From the NCBI GenBank assembly GCA_001725255.1, contig MEFV01000002.1, forward strand, positions 1 to 64,000: a stretch of DNA of 64,000 nt. The letters run 5' to 3'. This DNA is from Comamonas sp. SCN 67-35 (GTDB lineage Bacteria; Pseudomonadota; Gammaproteobacteria; Burkholderiales; Burkholderiaceae_C). The notes under the pieces are model-generated. The model saw only the letters and a program-made list of their open reading frames with translations, had not been told where the DNA came from and searched no databases. This document shows positions 18,497 to 27,054 of this stretch, one piece after another. The number at the start of each line of letters is the position of its first letter. Position 1 is the stretch's first letter. The position numbers were made by a program, and so were the translations under genes.

Positions 18497-20218
18497 TCAG
18501 CTTTCTCGGATTTTGGCGAGGCGGTAGCTCAGTTGCGGTCGCGTCAGGCCCAGCAGCCGCGCGGCGGCGGCGAGATTGCCCTTGTTGCGAGCGACGGCTT
18601 CTTCGATCAGCTCGCGTTCGAGCCGCTGCAGCCCGATGCGCCGGTTCAGCAGCTGGTCCAGCAGCTTGCCCTCCACCACCTGGGTGTCGTTGCTGCGCAG
18701 ACGCCCGGAATCTTCCAGCGTGTGGCTGGCACCGTCGGCGGGTTGCGCGAAGAGATGGCGCGCCTCGATGAGTTGACCCACGCCCGCGAGGATCACGCCG
18801 CGCTCGATGAGGTTCTCCATCTCGCGCACATTGCCGGGCCAGGCGTGTTCGCGCAGCGCCAGCAGCGCCTCGTCGGTGAAGCCGCTCACGTGCTTGTCGT
18901 GCTTGCTGCAAAAGCGTTGCAGCAGGTGCCGGGCGAAGACTTCGATATCCTGCGTGCGCTCGCGCAGCGGCGGGATGCGGATGGGGTAGACGTTGATGCG
19001 GTAGTACAGATCTTCGCGAAAGCGCCCGGCGCGCACGGCTTCGAGCAGATCGACATGCGTGGCCGCCACCAGGCGCACGTCCACCTGGCGCGGCTGCGAG
19101 GCACCCAGGCGCTCGACCTGGCCGTCCTGCAGCACGCGCAGCAGCTTGGCCTGCGCGGGCAGCGGCAGTTCCCCGAGTTCGTCAAGAAAGAGCGTGCCGC
19201 CGCTGGCGCGCTCGAAGCGCCCGGGACGCGCGGCGTCGGCCCCCGTGTAGGCGCCTTTTTCGGTGCCGAAGAGCTCGGATTCGACCAGTTCGCCCGGCAG
19301 CGCCGCGCAGTTCACCGCCACGAAGGGTTTGGCCGCGCGCGGGCCGAGCGCATGCAGCGCGCGTGCGAAGCGTTCCTTGCCGGTGCCGGTCTCGCCGGTG
19401 AGCAGCACGGTCACCTGCGTGCCGGCAGCCTTGCGCAGCAATTCGGTGGCGGCGGTGAAGCCCGGCGAGCGGCCGACCAGCGGCCCGAGCGCATCCACCG
19501 GGGTCTCCGGTACGTCGTCGGCCGGCATGCGGCTGAACCAGGCGGTGACCTCGGGGCTGCCTTCGCTGGGTGGCAGGGCGTCGGCGACATAGTCGCGCGC
19601 CAGTTCCTCGCCTTCGCCGCCGGGCCAGTCGGCCACGGGCCAGCCCTCGATGCGGCAGTGCGCGTGGCCACTGCCCACGCACGCCACTTCCTTGTAGAGC
19701 ACGGGGCGGCCCATGAAGGCGCTGGTGTAGCCCGAGGCGTAGCCCAGCAGCATCCAGCACACGGGGTCTTTCTGCGGTCCGAAGTCGCGCAGGTGCGCTT
19801 CCACTTCCCATGAATGGTCCCAGCGGAAGATGCCGTGAAAGCGCCCCTGGCCGACATCCAGATCGAGGAGTTCGGGCGTGACCTGAACGGAGCCTTCGAG
19901 CATGTGCAATTGCGGGCCCACCGAAAACATCGAGAAAACGTCATCGCTGGCCCGCAATTGCCGTGCCAGCGCCGCGTCGCGCTCCCCTGCGGCGTAGCCC
20001 GCGCGCATCAGCAGGCGCCGTGCGCTTGCCATGCCCACCGCCTGCACCAGTTCCCGGCGCAGTGTGCCCAGCGACGCGGCGTGCATCAGCACCATGCGCT
20101 GGCCGGCGAGCCAGATGCGCCCGTCGGCCGAGGAAAACCGCACCTGACGGCGCAGGTCGGCGTCGGACGGCATGGTGAGGACGGATTCAGCCACGATTTT
20201 ATCGATAAGAATCATCAA
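18497..20218 (-). CDS. dmpR: DmpR/AphR-type sigma54 activator of phenol genes
   Basis: This 573-aa protein has the XylR/DmpR layout. The N-terminal sensor (about 25-200) includes the V4R segment [20 protein letters not shown] and [14 protein letters not shown]. The AAA+ domain has Walker A GETGTGKE (275-282) and the sigma54-contacting GAYTGA (323-328). The FIS-type HTH is at the C-terminus ([20 protein letters not shown]). Phenol binding to the sensor relieves repression of the ATPase, which then opens sigma54 promoters. ATG 20173 ([10 protein letters not shown]) is an alternative start nearer to homologues. It is divergent from dmpK, with its probable binding sites between the two. Confidence 0.95.
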   Translation of the reverse strand: MMILIDKIVAESVLTMPSDADLRRQVRFSSADGRIWLAGQRMVLMHAASLGTLRRELVQAVGMASARRLLMRAGYAAGERDAALARQLRASDDVFSMFSVGPQLHMLEGSVQVTPELLDLDVGQGRFHGIFRWDHSWEVEAHLRDFGPQKDPVCWMLLGYASGYTSAFMGRPVLYKEVACVGSGHAHCRIEGWPVADWPGGEGEELARDYVADALPPSEGSPEVTAWFSRMPADDVPETPVDALGPLVGRSPGFTAATELLRKAAGTQVTVLLTGETGTGKERFARALHALGPRAAKPFVAVNCAALPGELVESELFGTEKGAYTGADAARPGRFERASGGTLFLDELGELPLPAQAKLLRVLQDGQVERLGASQPRQVDVRLVAATHVDLLEAVRAGRFREDLYYRINVYPIRIPPLRERTQDIEVFARHLLQRFCSKHDKHVSGFTDEALLALREHAWPGNVREMENLIERGVILAGVGQLIEARHLFAQPADGASHTLEDSGRLRSNDTQVVEGKLLDQLLNRRIGLQRLERELIEEAVARNKGNLAAAARLLGLTRPQLSYRLAKIRES

Positions 20219-20242
20219 TCAATCTCAACGGAAATTCACGAA

Positions 20243-20282
20243 TTGATGATTTCCGCGGTTCATCAATGATGCAAATGATCAA
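20243..20282. promoter_or_regulatory. Probable activator sites (UAS) for the sigma54 regulator
   Basis: TTGATGA (20243-20249) and TCATCAA (20260-20266) form an inverted repeat. Directly beside it, TGATGCAAATGATCAA (20267-20282) resembles the XylR/DmpR site TTGATC-N4-GATCAA. Both lie about 150-185 bp before the predicted dmpK start point, the usual distance for enhancer sites of this family. A partial further copy, AATTGATATTCCGC, is at 20321-20334. Confidence 0.6.
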
Positions 20283-20401
20283 GCCGGAGCGCAAGACATT
20301 TCTGAGCGGTTTCAAAAAGCAATTGATATTCCGCAAGTTCGGCCGCCAAACGTCAGGGTTTACCCGCGAATTTGGGTCTTTTTGGTAATTATCTCGATAA
20401 C

Positions 20402-20417
20402 TGGCACGCTCTCTGCA
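20402..20417 (+). promoter_or_regulatory. Sigma54 promoter of the phenol hydroxylase operon
   Basis: TGGCACG-N4-CTGCA matches the sigma54 consensus TGGCACG-N4-TTGCA in all but one position, with GG and GC 12 bp apart. The predicted start of transcription is near 20428. That falls one base before the dmpK ATG, which would make this message leaderless at its first gene. Confidence 0.88.
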
Positions 20418-20428
20418 TCGATGCAGGC

Positions 20429-20719
20429 ATGACCGGAGCACTTGACATCTCCCATGAGCCCTTCGACGTGGAGCGGCGCTTCATCCGCATCGTGGAGGAG
20501 CGCAGCAATGGTTTGGTCGAGTTCGAGTTTGCCGCGGGCGAACCCGACCTGTACGTCGAAATGATCCTGCCACGCGCGGAGTTCGAGGATTTCTGCCGCA
20601 TGCAGGGCGTGGTGCCCACGCAAGGGCGCCTGCCCCAGCACGAACAGGACAGCCTGGACGCGCACTGGGACTGGAACCTGCGTGACGCGCGCGAGCGGCA
20701 TTTTCGCGATCTGTCCTGA
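20429..20719 (+). CDS. dmpK: DmpK, phenol hydroxylase assembly protein
   Basis: This 96-aa protein starts MTGALDISHEPFDVERRFIR, the DmpK pattern, and continues GLVEFEFAAGEPDLYVEMILP. DmpK is needed to build or activate the multicomponent phenol hydroxylase but is not part of the catalytic complex. The open frame extends to 20372, but that part is the promoter. ATG 20429 is the only sensible start, although no Shine-Dalgarno precedes it. It is the first gene of dmpKLMNOP, about 40 bp before dmpL. Confidence 0.93.
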   Translation: MTGALDISHEPFDVERRFIRIVEERSNGLVEFEFAAGEPDLYVEMILPRAEFEDFCRMQGVVPTQGRLPQHEQDSLDAHWDWNLRDARERHFRDLS

Positions 20720-20760
20720 ACCGCCCTTCCTTTTCGTTTCAAAACAAGGAGACCTATTCC

Positions 20761-21753
20761 ATGCAAATTGACTTGCGTACCGTCAGCATCACACCGCTGC
20801 GGCAGACCTACAACCACATCGCCGACTACCTCGGCGCCGACAAGGCGGCGTCGCGCTACGTCGAGGCGACGATGGGCGTGCAGGGCACGACCAATTTTCA
20901 CTACCGCCCCACCTGGGATCCCGAGCGCGAGATGTTCGACGAGCGCCGCACCGCGATCAAGATGAAGGACTGGTATGTGCTGAAGGACCCGCGCCAGTAC
21001 TACTACGGCAGCTACACGCAGGCCCGGGCCCGCATGCAGGAGACGGCCGAGGCGGATTTCGATTTTGTCGAGAGTCGGGGCCTGGCCGACAGCTACGACG
21101 ACAGCGCCCGGCGCGCCGCGCTGGACTTCTACATTCCGCTGCGCCACGTGGCCTGGGGTGGCAACCTGAACAACGGCTACCAGAGCGCCTACGGCTACGG
21201 CACCGCGATCACGCAGGCGAGCCTGTACGCCAGCATGGACCAGCTGGGCGTGGCGCAGTACCTCACGCGCCTGGGCCTCCTGATGGGCAACGAGAGCGAG
21301 CTGGAAGCCGGCAAGCACGCCTGGATGAACGCGCCGGCCTGGCAGCCGCTGCGCAAGTACGTGGAGGACAGCTTCGTCGTGAAGGACTGGTTCGAGAACT
21401 TTGTCGCGCAGAACATGGCGCTCGACGGCTTGCTCTTCCGCCTGGCGTACAAGGAAGTGGACAAGCACCTGAACGAGCGCGCCGGCCCCACGGTGTCCAT
21501 GCTCACGCGCTTCCCGGCCGAGTGGTTCCCCGAGACCAGCAAGTGGGTCGATGCCGTGGTCAAGGCCACCGCCGCCGAGAGTGCCGAGAACAAGGTGCTG
21601 CTCGAAAAGTGGTACGCGCACTGGGTGGCGCGTGCGCAGGAAGCGCTCGCGCCCGTGGCGCAACTGGCGCTGGGCGAGGAAGCCGGCGAGGCCCTCGCCC
21701 GCGTGCGCGCCCAGCTCGATGCCCGCATGGCCAAGGCGGGCCTGGCGGTCTGA
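20761..21753 (+). CDS. dmpL: Phenol hydroxylase beta subunit (DmpL)
   Basis: This 330-aa protein is the beta subunit of the soluble diiron hydroxylase that converts phenol to catechol. It shares the ferritin-like fold of DmpN but lacks the metal ligands. The N-terminus MQIDLRTVSITPLRQTYNHI and the segment ASRYVEATMGVQGTTNFHYR are family-typical. AAGGAGA precedes the ATG. It forms the (DmpL-DmpN-DmpO)2 core with its downstream neighbours. Confidence 0.96.
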   Translation: MQIDLRTVSITPLRQTYNHIADYLGADKAASRYVEATMGVQGTTNFHYRPTWDPEREMFDERRTAIKMKDWYVLKDPRQYYYGSYTQARARMQETAEADFDFVESRGLADSYDDSARRAALDFYIPLRHVAWGGNLNNGYQSAYGYGTAITQASLYASMDQLGVAQYLTRLGLLMGNESELEAGKHAWMNAPAWQPLRKYVEDSFVVKDWFENFVAQNMALDGLLFRLAYKEVDKHLNERAGPTVSMLTRFPAEWFPETSKWVDAVVKATAAESAENKVLLEKWYAHWVARAQEALAPVAQLALGEEAGEALARVRAQLDARMAKAGLAV

Positions 21754-21791
21754 ACGCCCGTCCCCGACACCCTTCCCAGGAGACAGACAAA

Positions 21792-22070
21792 ATGACCCAA
21801 GTACCCAACGTGTTCATCGCGCTGCAGCGCAATGAGGAAACCCGCCCGATCGTCGACGCGATCCTGGCGGACAACCCCGGCGCCCTGCTCGACGAGCAGC
21901 CGGCCATGGTCAAGATCAACGTGCCCGGGCGCCTGGTGGTGCGCCGCAGCACCATCGAGCAGGAGATCGGGCGCGAGTTCGATCTGCAGGAGCTGCACGT
22001 GAACCTGATCACGCTGACCGGCCACATCGATGAATCCGACGACGAGTTCGTCCTGAGCTGGGTGCACTGA
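21792..22070 (+). CDS. dmpM: Phenol hydroxylase regulatory protein (DmpM)
   Basis: This 92-aa effector protein, cofactor-free in this family, docks on the hydroxylase to raise turnover and coupling, like MmoB. It reads MTQVPNVFIALQRNEETRPI and ends DESDDEFVLSWVH, a recognisable DmpM/TouD-like sequence. AGGAGA is nine bases before the ATG. It sits between the beta and alpha subunit genes, as in all dmp-type operons. Confidence 0.95.
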   Translation: MTQVPNVFIALQRNEETRPIVDAILADNPGALLDEQPAMVKINVPGRLVVRRSTIEQEIGREFDLQELHVNLITLTGHIDESDDEFVLSWVH

Positions 22071-22114
22071 GCACCGGCCGCCCGCAGAGATTCCCCCATC
22101 CAAGGAGACCGAAC

Positions 22115-23662
22115 ATGGACATGAAAGTCAACAAGAAGCTGGGTCTGAAAGACCGCTACAACCGCATGACCCGCGACCTGAACTGGACGCCGAGCTACCA
22201 GTCGCTCAAGGACATCTATCCGTACCTCGAGTACGAGGGCATCAAGATCCACGACTGGGACAAGTTCGAGGATCCGTTCCGCATGACGATGGACGCCTAC
22301 TGGAAGTACCAGGGCGAGAAGGAACGCAAGCTCTACGCCATTCTGGATGCGTTCGCGCAGAACAACGGCCACCTGGGCGTGACCGATGCACGCTACATCA
22401 ACACGCTGAAACTGTTCCTCACGGGCGTCTCGCCGCTCGAATACATGTCGCACAAGGGCTTTGCCATCCTGGGGCGCCAGTTCCAGGGCGCGGGCCCGCG
22501 CGTGGCCTGCCAGATGCAGTCGCTGGACGAGATCCGCCACGCTCAGACGCAGATCCACGCGATGAGCAACTACAACAAGTACTACAACGGCTTCCAGGAC
22601 TGGCAGCACATGCACCACCGCGTGTGGTACCTCAGTGTGCCCAAGAGCTTCTTCGAGGATGCGGTGACCTCGGGCCCGTTCGAGTACATCCTCTCGATCA
22701 GCTTCGCCTTCGAGTACGTGCTCACCAACCTGCTGTTCGTGCCCTTCATCTCGGGCGCGGCCTACAACGGCGACATGGGCGCGATGGCCTTCGGCTTCTC
22801 CGCGCAGTCCGACGAGTCGCGCCACATGACGTTGGGCCTGGAAGTCATCAAGTTCGTGCTTGAGCAGGACCCGGACAACCTGCCCATCGTGCAGAAGTGG
22901 ATCGACAAGTGGTTCTGGCGCGGCTACCGCGTGCTGACGCTCGTGGCCATGATGATGGACTACATGCTTCCCAAGCGCGTGATGAGCTGGAAGGAGGCGT
23001 GGGAGATCTACGCCGAGGAAAACGGCGGCGCGCTGTTCCGCGACCTCGCGCGCTATGGCGTGAAGGTGCCGCTGGGCTGGGAACAGGCCTGCAAGGAAAA
23101 GGATCACCTCTCGCACATGGCCTGGAACGTGTTCTACAACTACGGCGCGGCCGCGCCCTTCCACACCTGGGCGCCGAGCGAAGAGGACATGAAGTGGCTG
23201 TCGGCCAAGTACCCCGACAGCTTCGACAAGTACTACCGCCCGCTGTGGGAGCACTACGCGAAGGAGCAAAAGGAGGGTCGGCGTTTCTACAACAAGACGC
23301 TGCCCATGCTGTGCCAGACCTGCCAGATCCCGATGTTCTTCACCGAGCCGGACGATCCCACAAAAATTGCCTACCGCGAAAGCGACTGGCGCGGCAACAA
23401 GTTCCACTTCTGCTCGGACGGCTGCAAGCACATCTTCGACAACGAGCCCGAGAAGTTCGCCCAGAGCTGGCTGCCCGTGCACCAGATCTACCAGGGCAAC
23501 TGCTTCCCCGAGGACGTGGACCCGAGCAAGCCCGATTTCGATCCGCTGATGGAAGTGCTGCGCTACTACAAGATGGAGTTCGGCCGCGACAACCTGGACT
23601 ACGCCGATTCGCAGGACAAGAAGAACTTCGAAGCCTGGCGCGCGCAGGCGACGACCAACTGA
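22115..23662 (+). CDS. dmpN: Phenol hydroxylase alpha subunit (DmpN), diiron
   Basis: This 515-aa catalytic subunit carries the two EXXH half-sites of a bacterial multicomponent monooxygenase, DEIRHAQTQ (near residue 140) and DESRHMTLG (near 235). These bind the diiron centre that activates oxygen. A YHS-like cysteine-containing region near the C-terminus (LCQTCQIPMF, FHFCSDGCKHIF) is typical of DmpN. Length agrees with the family. AAGGAGA precedes the ATG. Confidence 0.97.
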   Translation: MDMKVNKKLGLKDRYNRMTRDLNWTPSYQSLKDIYPYLEYEGIKIHDWDKFEDPFRMTMDAYWKYQGEKERKLYAILDAFAQNNGHLGVTDARYINTLKLFLTGVSPLEYMSHKGFAILGRQFQGAGPRVACQMQSLDEIRHAQTQIHAMSNYNKYYNGFQDWQHMHHRVWYLSVPKSFFEDAVTSGPFEYILSISFAFEYVLTNLLFVPFISGAAYNGDMGAMAFGFSAQSDESRHMTLGLEVIKFVLEQDPDNLPIVQKWIDKWFWRGYRVLTLVAMMMDYMLPKRVMSWKEAWEIYAEENGGALFRDLARYGVKVPLGWEQACKEKDHLSHMAWNVFYNYGAAAPFHTWAPSEEDMKWLSAKYPDSFDKYYRPLWEHYAKEQKEGRRFYNKTLPMLCQTCQIPMFFTEPDDPTKIAYRESDWRGNKFHFCSDGCKHIFDNEPEKFAQSWLPVHQIYQGNCFPEDVDPSKPDFDPLMEVLRYYKMEFGRDNLDYADSQDKKNFEAWRAQATTN

Positions 23663-23683
23663 ACCCAAGCAAGGAGACACAAC

Positions 23684-24040
23684 ATGGCCGTCGTATCCAT
23701 TGCCCCCTATGACTTTCCGCCGAAGGATTCGGTGGACAAGTTCCCCGCGCCGCTGCTGTACGTGGGCTGGGAAGACCACAAGATGTTCTGCGCGCCGCTG
23801 TGCGTGCCCATGCCGCCCACGACCGTGTTCGGCGACTTCGTCAAGGGCGCGCTGCCCGACATGTACGGCGCGCACCCCGACTTCGCGAAGATCGCCTGGG
23901 ACAAGGTCGAATGGTTCAACTCGGGCAAGCCCTTCACGCCCGACCTGGGCAAGACCATGGCCGAGAACGGCATGGGCCACAAGAGCGTGATCCGATTTCG
24001 CACGCCGGGCCTGACGGGTCTGGCCGGGTCCTGCTTCTGA
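23684..24040 (+). CDS. dmpO: Phenol hydroxylase gamma subunit (DmpO)
   Basis: This 118-aa small subunit of the hydroxylase starts MAVVSIAPYDFPPKDSVDKF. It embraces the alpha subunit and contributes to stability; it has no cofactor. AAGGAGA precedes the ATG. An 80-bp gap to dmpP follows, filled by a dispersed palindromic element. Confidence 0.95.
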   Translation: MAVVSIAPYDFPPKDSVDKFPAPLLYVGWEDHKMFCAPLCVPMPPTTVFGDFVKGALPDMYGAHPDFAKIAWDKVEWFNSGKPFTPDLGKTMAENGMGHKSVIRFRTPGLTGLAGSCF

Positions 24041-24044
24041 GTGG

Positions 24045-24110
24045 AATTTGAGTGAAATATGGCTCAGGCGCTTGTCTATCAAGCGCTTGCAGCTATCGAT
24101 AGCGTAGTTC
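24045..24110. repeat. Dispersed palindromic element, copy A
   Basis: AATTTGAGTGAAAT is followed by GCGCTTGTC-TAT-CAAGCGCTTG and CAGCTATC. The centre folds as GCGCTTG/CAAGCGC. Related copies with the same order (spacer, GCG-arm palindrome, CAGCTATC) lie at 56708-56757 and 60662-60697. It fills the dmpO-dmpP gap and could form a hairpin in the operon mRNA. Confidence 0.75.
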
Positions 24111-24120
24111 GGCCAGTCTT

Positions 24121-25188
24121 ATGTCTTATCAATTGACCATCGAGCCCCTGGGTCAGACCGTGGAGGTCGAGGACGGGCAGACCATCCTCGACGCCGCGCT
24201 GCGCGCGGGCATCTACCTGCCGCATGCCTGCTGCCATGGCCTGTGCGGTACCTGCAAGGTGCAGGTGCAGGACGGCGAGATCGAGCACAACGAGGCCAGC
24301 ACCTTCGCGCTGATGGAGTACGAGCGCGAGGAGGGCATGTGCCTGGCGTGCGTCTCCACGCTCGAATCCGATGTGGTGATCGAGGCCGAGGTGGACGAGG
24401 AGCCCGACGCGCTCAACCTGCAGGTGCAGGACTATGCGGGCACGGTCTCGCGCATCGAAAACCTCACGCCCACCATCAAGGGGGTATGGATCAGGCTGGA
24501 CCACCCCATCGCCTTCCAGGCGGGGCAGTACATCAACCTACACATTCCGGGCGAAGGTGCCTCGCGTGCCTTCTCCATCGCCAGCAGCCCGATGCGGGCC
24601 GATGAGATCGAGCTCAACATCCGTCACGTGCCTGGCGGGCGCGGCACCGGCTGGGTGCACGAGCAGCTCAAGCCGGGCGAGCACGTACAGCTGGCCGGAC
24701 CCTATGGGCGCTTTTTCGTGCGCGAATCGGCGCACCGCAAGGAGGGGCACGGCTATCTGTTCCTCGCCGGCGGCTCGGGGCTGTCGAGTCCCCGCTCCAT
24801 GGTGCTCGATCTGCTCGCCTCGGGTTGCGACAGACCGGTTACGCTGATCAATGGTGCACGCTCGCGCGAGGAGCTCTACCACCACGACGAGTTCACGCGG
24901 CTCGCTGCCGAGCACCCGAATTTCACCTACGTCGCGGCGCTCTCGGGTGAGCCCGAGAGCAGCGATTGGGCGGGCGCGCGCGGCTTCGTGCACGACGCGG
25001 CCAAGGCGCATTTCGACAACGACTTTCGCGGCCACAAGGCCTACCTGTGCGGGCCGCCCCTGATGATCGAGGCCTGCATCACCACGCTGATGCAGGGGCG
25101 TTTGTTCGAGCGCGACATCTTCACCGAGAAGTTCATCTCGGCTGCCGATGCCCAGCAGGTGCGCAGCCCGCTGTTCCACAAGATCTGA
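24121..25188 (+). CDS. dmpP: Phenol hydroxylase reductase (DmpP)
   Basis: This 355-aa reductase moves electrons from NADH through FAD and a 2Fe-2S cluster to the hydroxylase. The N-terminal plant-type ferredoxin has CCHGLCGTC and a fourth cysteine in MCLACVST. The FAD domain has RAFSIASSP and the NAD domain LFLAGGSGLSS and AYLCGPPLMIEA. Length matches DmpP. No strong ribosome-binding site is visible, and the element just upstream replaces the usual short gap. It converges with the LysR gene. Confidence 0.97.
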   Translation: MSYQLTIEPLGQTVEVEDGQTILDAALRAGIYLPHACCHGLCGTCKVQVQDGEIEHNEASTFALMEYEREEGMCLACVSTLESDVVIEAEVDEEPDALNLQVQDYAGTVSRIENLTPTIKGVWIRLDHPIAFQAGQYINLHIPGEGASRAFSIASSPMRADEIELNIRHVPGGRGTGWVHEQLKPGEHVQLAGPYGRFFVRESAHRKEGHGYLFLAGGSGLSSPRSMVLDLLASGCDRPVTLINGARSREELYHHDEFTRLAAEHPNFTYVAALSGEPESSDWAGARGFVHDAAKAHFDNDFRGHKAYLCGPPLMIEACITTLMQGRLFERDIFTEKFISAADAQQVRSPLFHKI

Positions 25189-25233
25189 GCCATGCCGCGG
25201 CGCGCACACGACATCCGCAACCGGCCGCCGCGC

Positions 25234-26139
25234 TCAGCTGCTGCGCGGGCGGGGGTCGCGCGCGAAGGCGCGCACCACGTCCAGAAAGGCGTGCAGCGCG
25301 GGCGAGGCGTCGCCGCTGCGGTACAGGCAGCTCAGCTCCAGGTCCTTGAGCCAGGCGCTGTGCAGCGGGCGGAAGATCACGCCCGGCAGACGCAGGTTCG
25401 TGGCCGATTGCGTGGTGATGGCCGCGCCGAAGCCCGCCGACACCAGCGCCACGGCCGTCACCACATCCTCCACCTCCTGCTCCACCCGCAGCCGCACGCC
25501 CTCGGCGCGGAAGGCGTCGGTCACCTCCTGCGCGAGGCCACGCATGGGCACATTGGGGTAGACGATCAGCGGCACGCCGTCCAGGTCCGGGATGCGCAGC
25601 GAGGGGCGCACCGCCAGCGGATGGGCCGCCGCGATGGCGATCGCCAGCGGCTCACGCAGCACCGTCTCGATGCTGATGCCGGGCTCCCTCGGCACCAGGC
25701 GGTTGAAGCCCACCGTGATGCGGCGCTCGCGCAGCGCCTGCAACTGCCGGTCCTTGGTGAGGTTGTGCAGCACGATCTTCACCTCGGGGCGGGCCTGGTG
25801 AAAGCGCGCCAGCATGCGCGGAATCACGTCCAGCACACCCGAGCCGAACAGCCCGACGTCGAGCCGGCCGATCAGGCCCCGGCCGGCCAGGCGCGTGCGC
25901 TCGGTCGCTTGCTGCGTCAGCGCCAGCAGATTGGGCACTTCCTCCAGCAGCGTGCGGCCGGCCTCGGTCAGCGTCACGCCCTTGGGGGTGCGCACGAACA
26001 ACGGCACGCCGATCTTTTCCTCCAGCGCCTGGATGTGCCGCGTCAGTGGCGGCTGCGACAGGTGCAGGCGGGCGGCCGCGCGGCCGATGTGGCCCTCTTC
26101 GGCCACGGCGAGGAAATGGCGCATGTCCCGCAGGTCCAC
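25234..26139 (-). CDS. LysR-family regulator of the meta pathway
   Basis: This 301-aa LysR protein has an N-terminal HTH (MRHFLAVAEEGHIGRAAARL, LSQPPLTRHIQALE) and a CatM/BenM-like effector domain. I start it at GTG 26139 because GGAG lies six bases upstream; ATG 26124 is internal. It is divergent from the membrane monooxygenase-like gene. The two homologous 56-bp stretches at 26176-26231 and 26940-26995 are natural candidates for its binding sites. An AphT-type role, driving the meta-cleavage genes, is inferred from position. Confidence 0.88.
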   Translation of the reverse strand: MDLRDMRHFLAVAEEGHIGRAAARLHLSQPPLTRHIQALEEKIGVPLFVRTPKGVTLTEAGRTLLEEVPNLLALTQQATERTRLAGRGLIGRLDVGLFGSGVLDVIPRMLARFHQARPEVKIVLHNLTKDRQLQALRERRITVGFNRLVPREPGISIETVLREPLAIAIAAAHPLAVRPSLRIPDLDGVPLIVYPNVPMRGLAQEVTDAFRAEGVRLRVEQEVEDVVTAVALVSAGFGAAITTQSATNLRLPGVIFRPLHSAWLKDLELSCLYRSGDASPALHAFLDVVRAFARDPRPRSS

Positions 26140-26175
26140 GAGATTCTCCGGCAGTTTCTGGGTATATGCCGAAAT

Positions 26176-26231
26176 GGTATCAATTTTGATGAAAAATGGT
26201 ATTTGATGGTATGGAGTTGCCAATCTATCGT
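26176..26231 (+). promoter_or_regulatory. LysR-linked promoter, copy 1
   Basis: This 56-bp stretch begins GGTATC, contains AAAAATGGTATT, and ends CTATCGT. It aligns without gaps to 26940-26995. A -10-like TATCGT (26226-26231) lies at the end. It is in the divergent region between the LysR gene and the gene at 26311. Confidence 0.6.
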
Positions 26232-26310
26232 TGTGCCTGCCTCCACGAGCCTTGCGGTACGGCCACCGGCCCGTGGCCACTGGAGCCTGGAAAACCACCG
26301 GAGCGACGAG

Positions 26311-26904
26311 ATGGACGCACCTTCCAACGCCAATGCCAGCGCTGAGCTTCCCCGGCGCGCCGTGACCGTGCTGATCACGCGCCGTGTGGCGCCAGCTTCG
26401 AGGGCGGCTTTCGAGACGGGCATGCAGGGCATGCTGGCCGCGGCCGAGGACTTTGAAGGGCACCTGGGCGGGCAGCTGGTACGCCCGCACGAGGACGGCG
26501 ACAGCGATCCTCTGCTCTACCACGTGGTCTTCGCGTTCGACAGCGAGCCTCATCTGGCCGCGTGGCAGTCCTCGCCCGAGCGCGCGCACTGGCTGGCGCA
26601 GGTGCTGCCGCACACCGTGGGCGAGCAGCAGCTGCATCGCGTGAGCGGCCTGGACTACTGGTTTGCCGCGCCCGGCGCCACCACCCGGGCCGCGCCGCCG
26701 CGTTGGAAGGTGGCGGTCGTGACCTGGCTGGGCATCTTCCCGACCGTGCTGCTGCTGTTCCTGACCGTGGCACCGCCCATGGCCGACTGGGCGCTGGTGC
26801 CGCGCGTGCTGGTGATCACCGTGCTGGTGGTCGTGCTCATGACCTGGGTCGTCGCGCCGCGCCTGACGCGCTGGCTCGATGGCTGGCTGCATGCGGCGGG
26901 CTGA
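26311..26904 (+). CDS. ABM-domain protein with C-terminal membrane helices
   Basis: This 197-aa protein is not one I can name. Residues 10-115 look like an antibiotic-biosynthesis-monooxygenase fold (TVLITRRVAPASRAAFETG, YHVVFAFDSEPHLAAWQSSP, ERAHWL), a small ferredoxin-like dimer fold. Residues 130-190 hold two hydrophobic helices (VAVVTWLGIFPTVLLLFLTV and VLVITVLVVVLMTWVV). Such proteins are often annotated as antibiotic biosynthesis monooxygenase, but the function is unproven. GGAG lies upstream of ATG 26311. The shared promoter motif with the ferredoxin operon suggests it works with the meta pathway, perhaps against quinone or catechol stress at the membrane. Confidence 0.8.
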   Translation: MDAPSNANASAELPRRAVTVLITRRVAPASRAAFETGMQGMLAAAEDFEGHLGGQLVRPHEDGDSDPLLYHVVFAFDSEPHLAAWQSSPERAHWLAQVLPHTVGEQQLHRVSGLDYWFAAPGATTRAAPPRWKVAVVTWLGIFPTVLLLFLTVAPPMADWALVPRVLVITVLVVVLMTWVVAPRLTRWLDGWLHAAG

Positions 26905-26939
26905 CGCCGCGGGCCGACCCGGCATCTGGATGCGCAAAC

Positions 26940-26995
26940 GGTATCGAAATGGCAAAAAAATGGTATTGGACAGTATCGAAATGCTCCCCTATCGT
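26940..26995 (+). promoter_or_regulatory. LysR-linked promoter, copy 2
   Basis: This stretch is homologous to 26176-26231. TTGGAC (26965-26970) and TATCGT (26990-26995) can serve as -35 and -10 at 19-bp spacing, slightly long, as is common for activator-dependent promoters. It lies 59 bp before the ferredoxin gene that opens the meta-pathway operon. Confidence 0.6.
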
Positions 26996-27054
26996 CTGCA
27001 CCGGATGCCCGTCGAGACCCCGCCTGGAGAGGGGCCGAAAAGGAGACAAACCTC

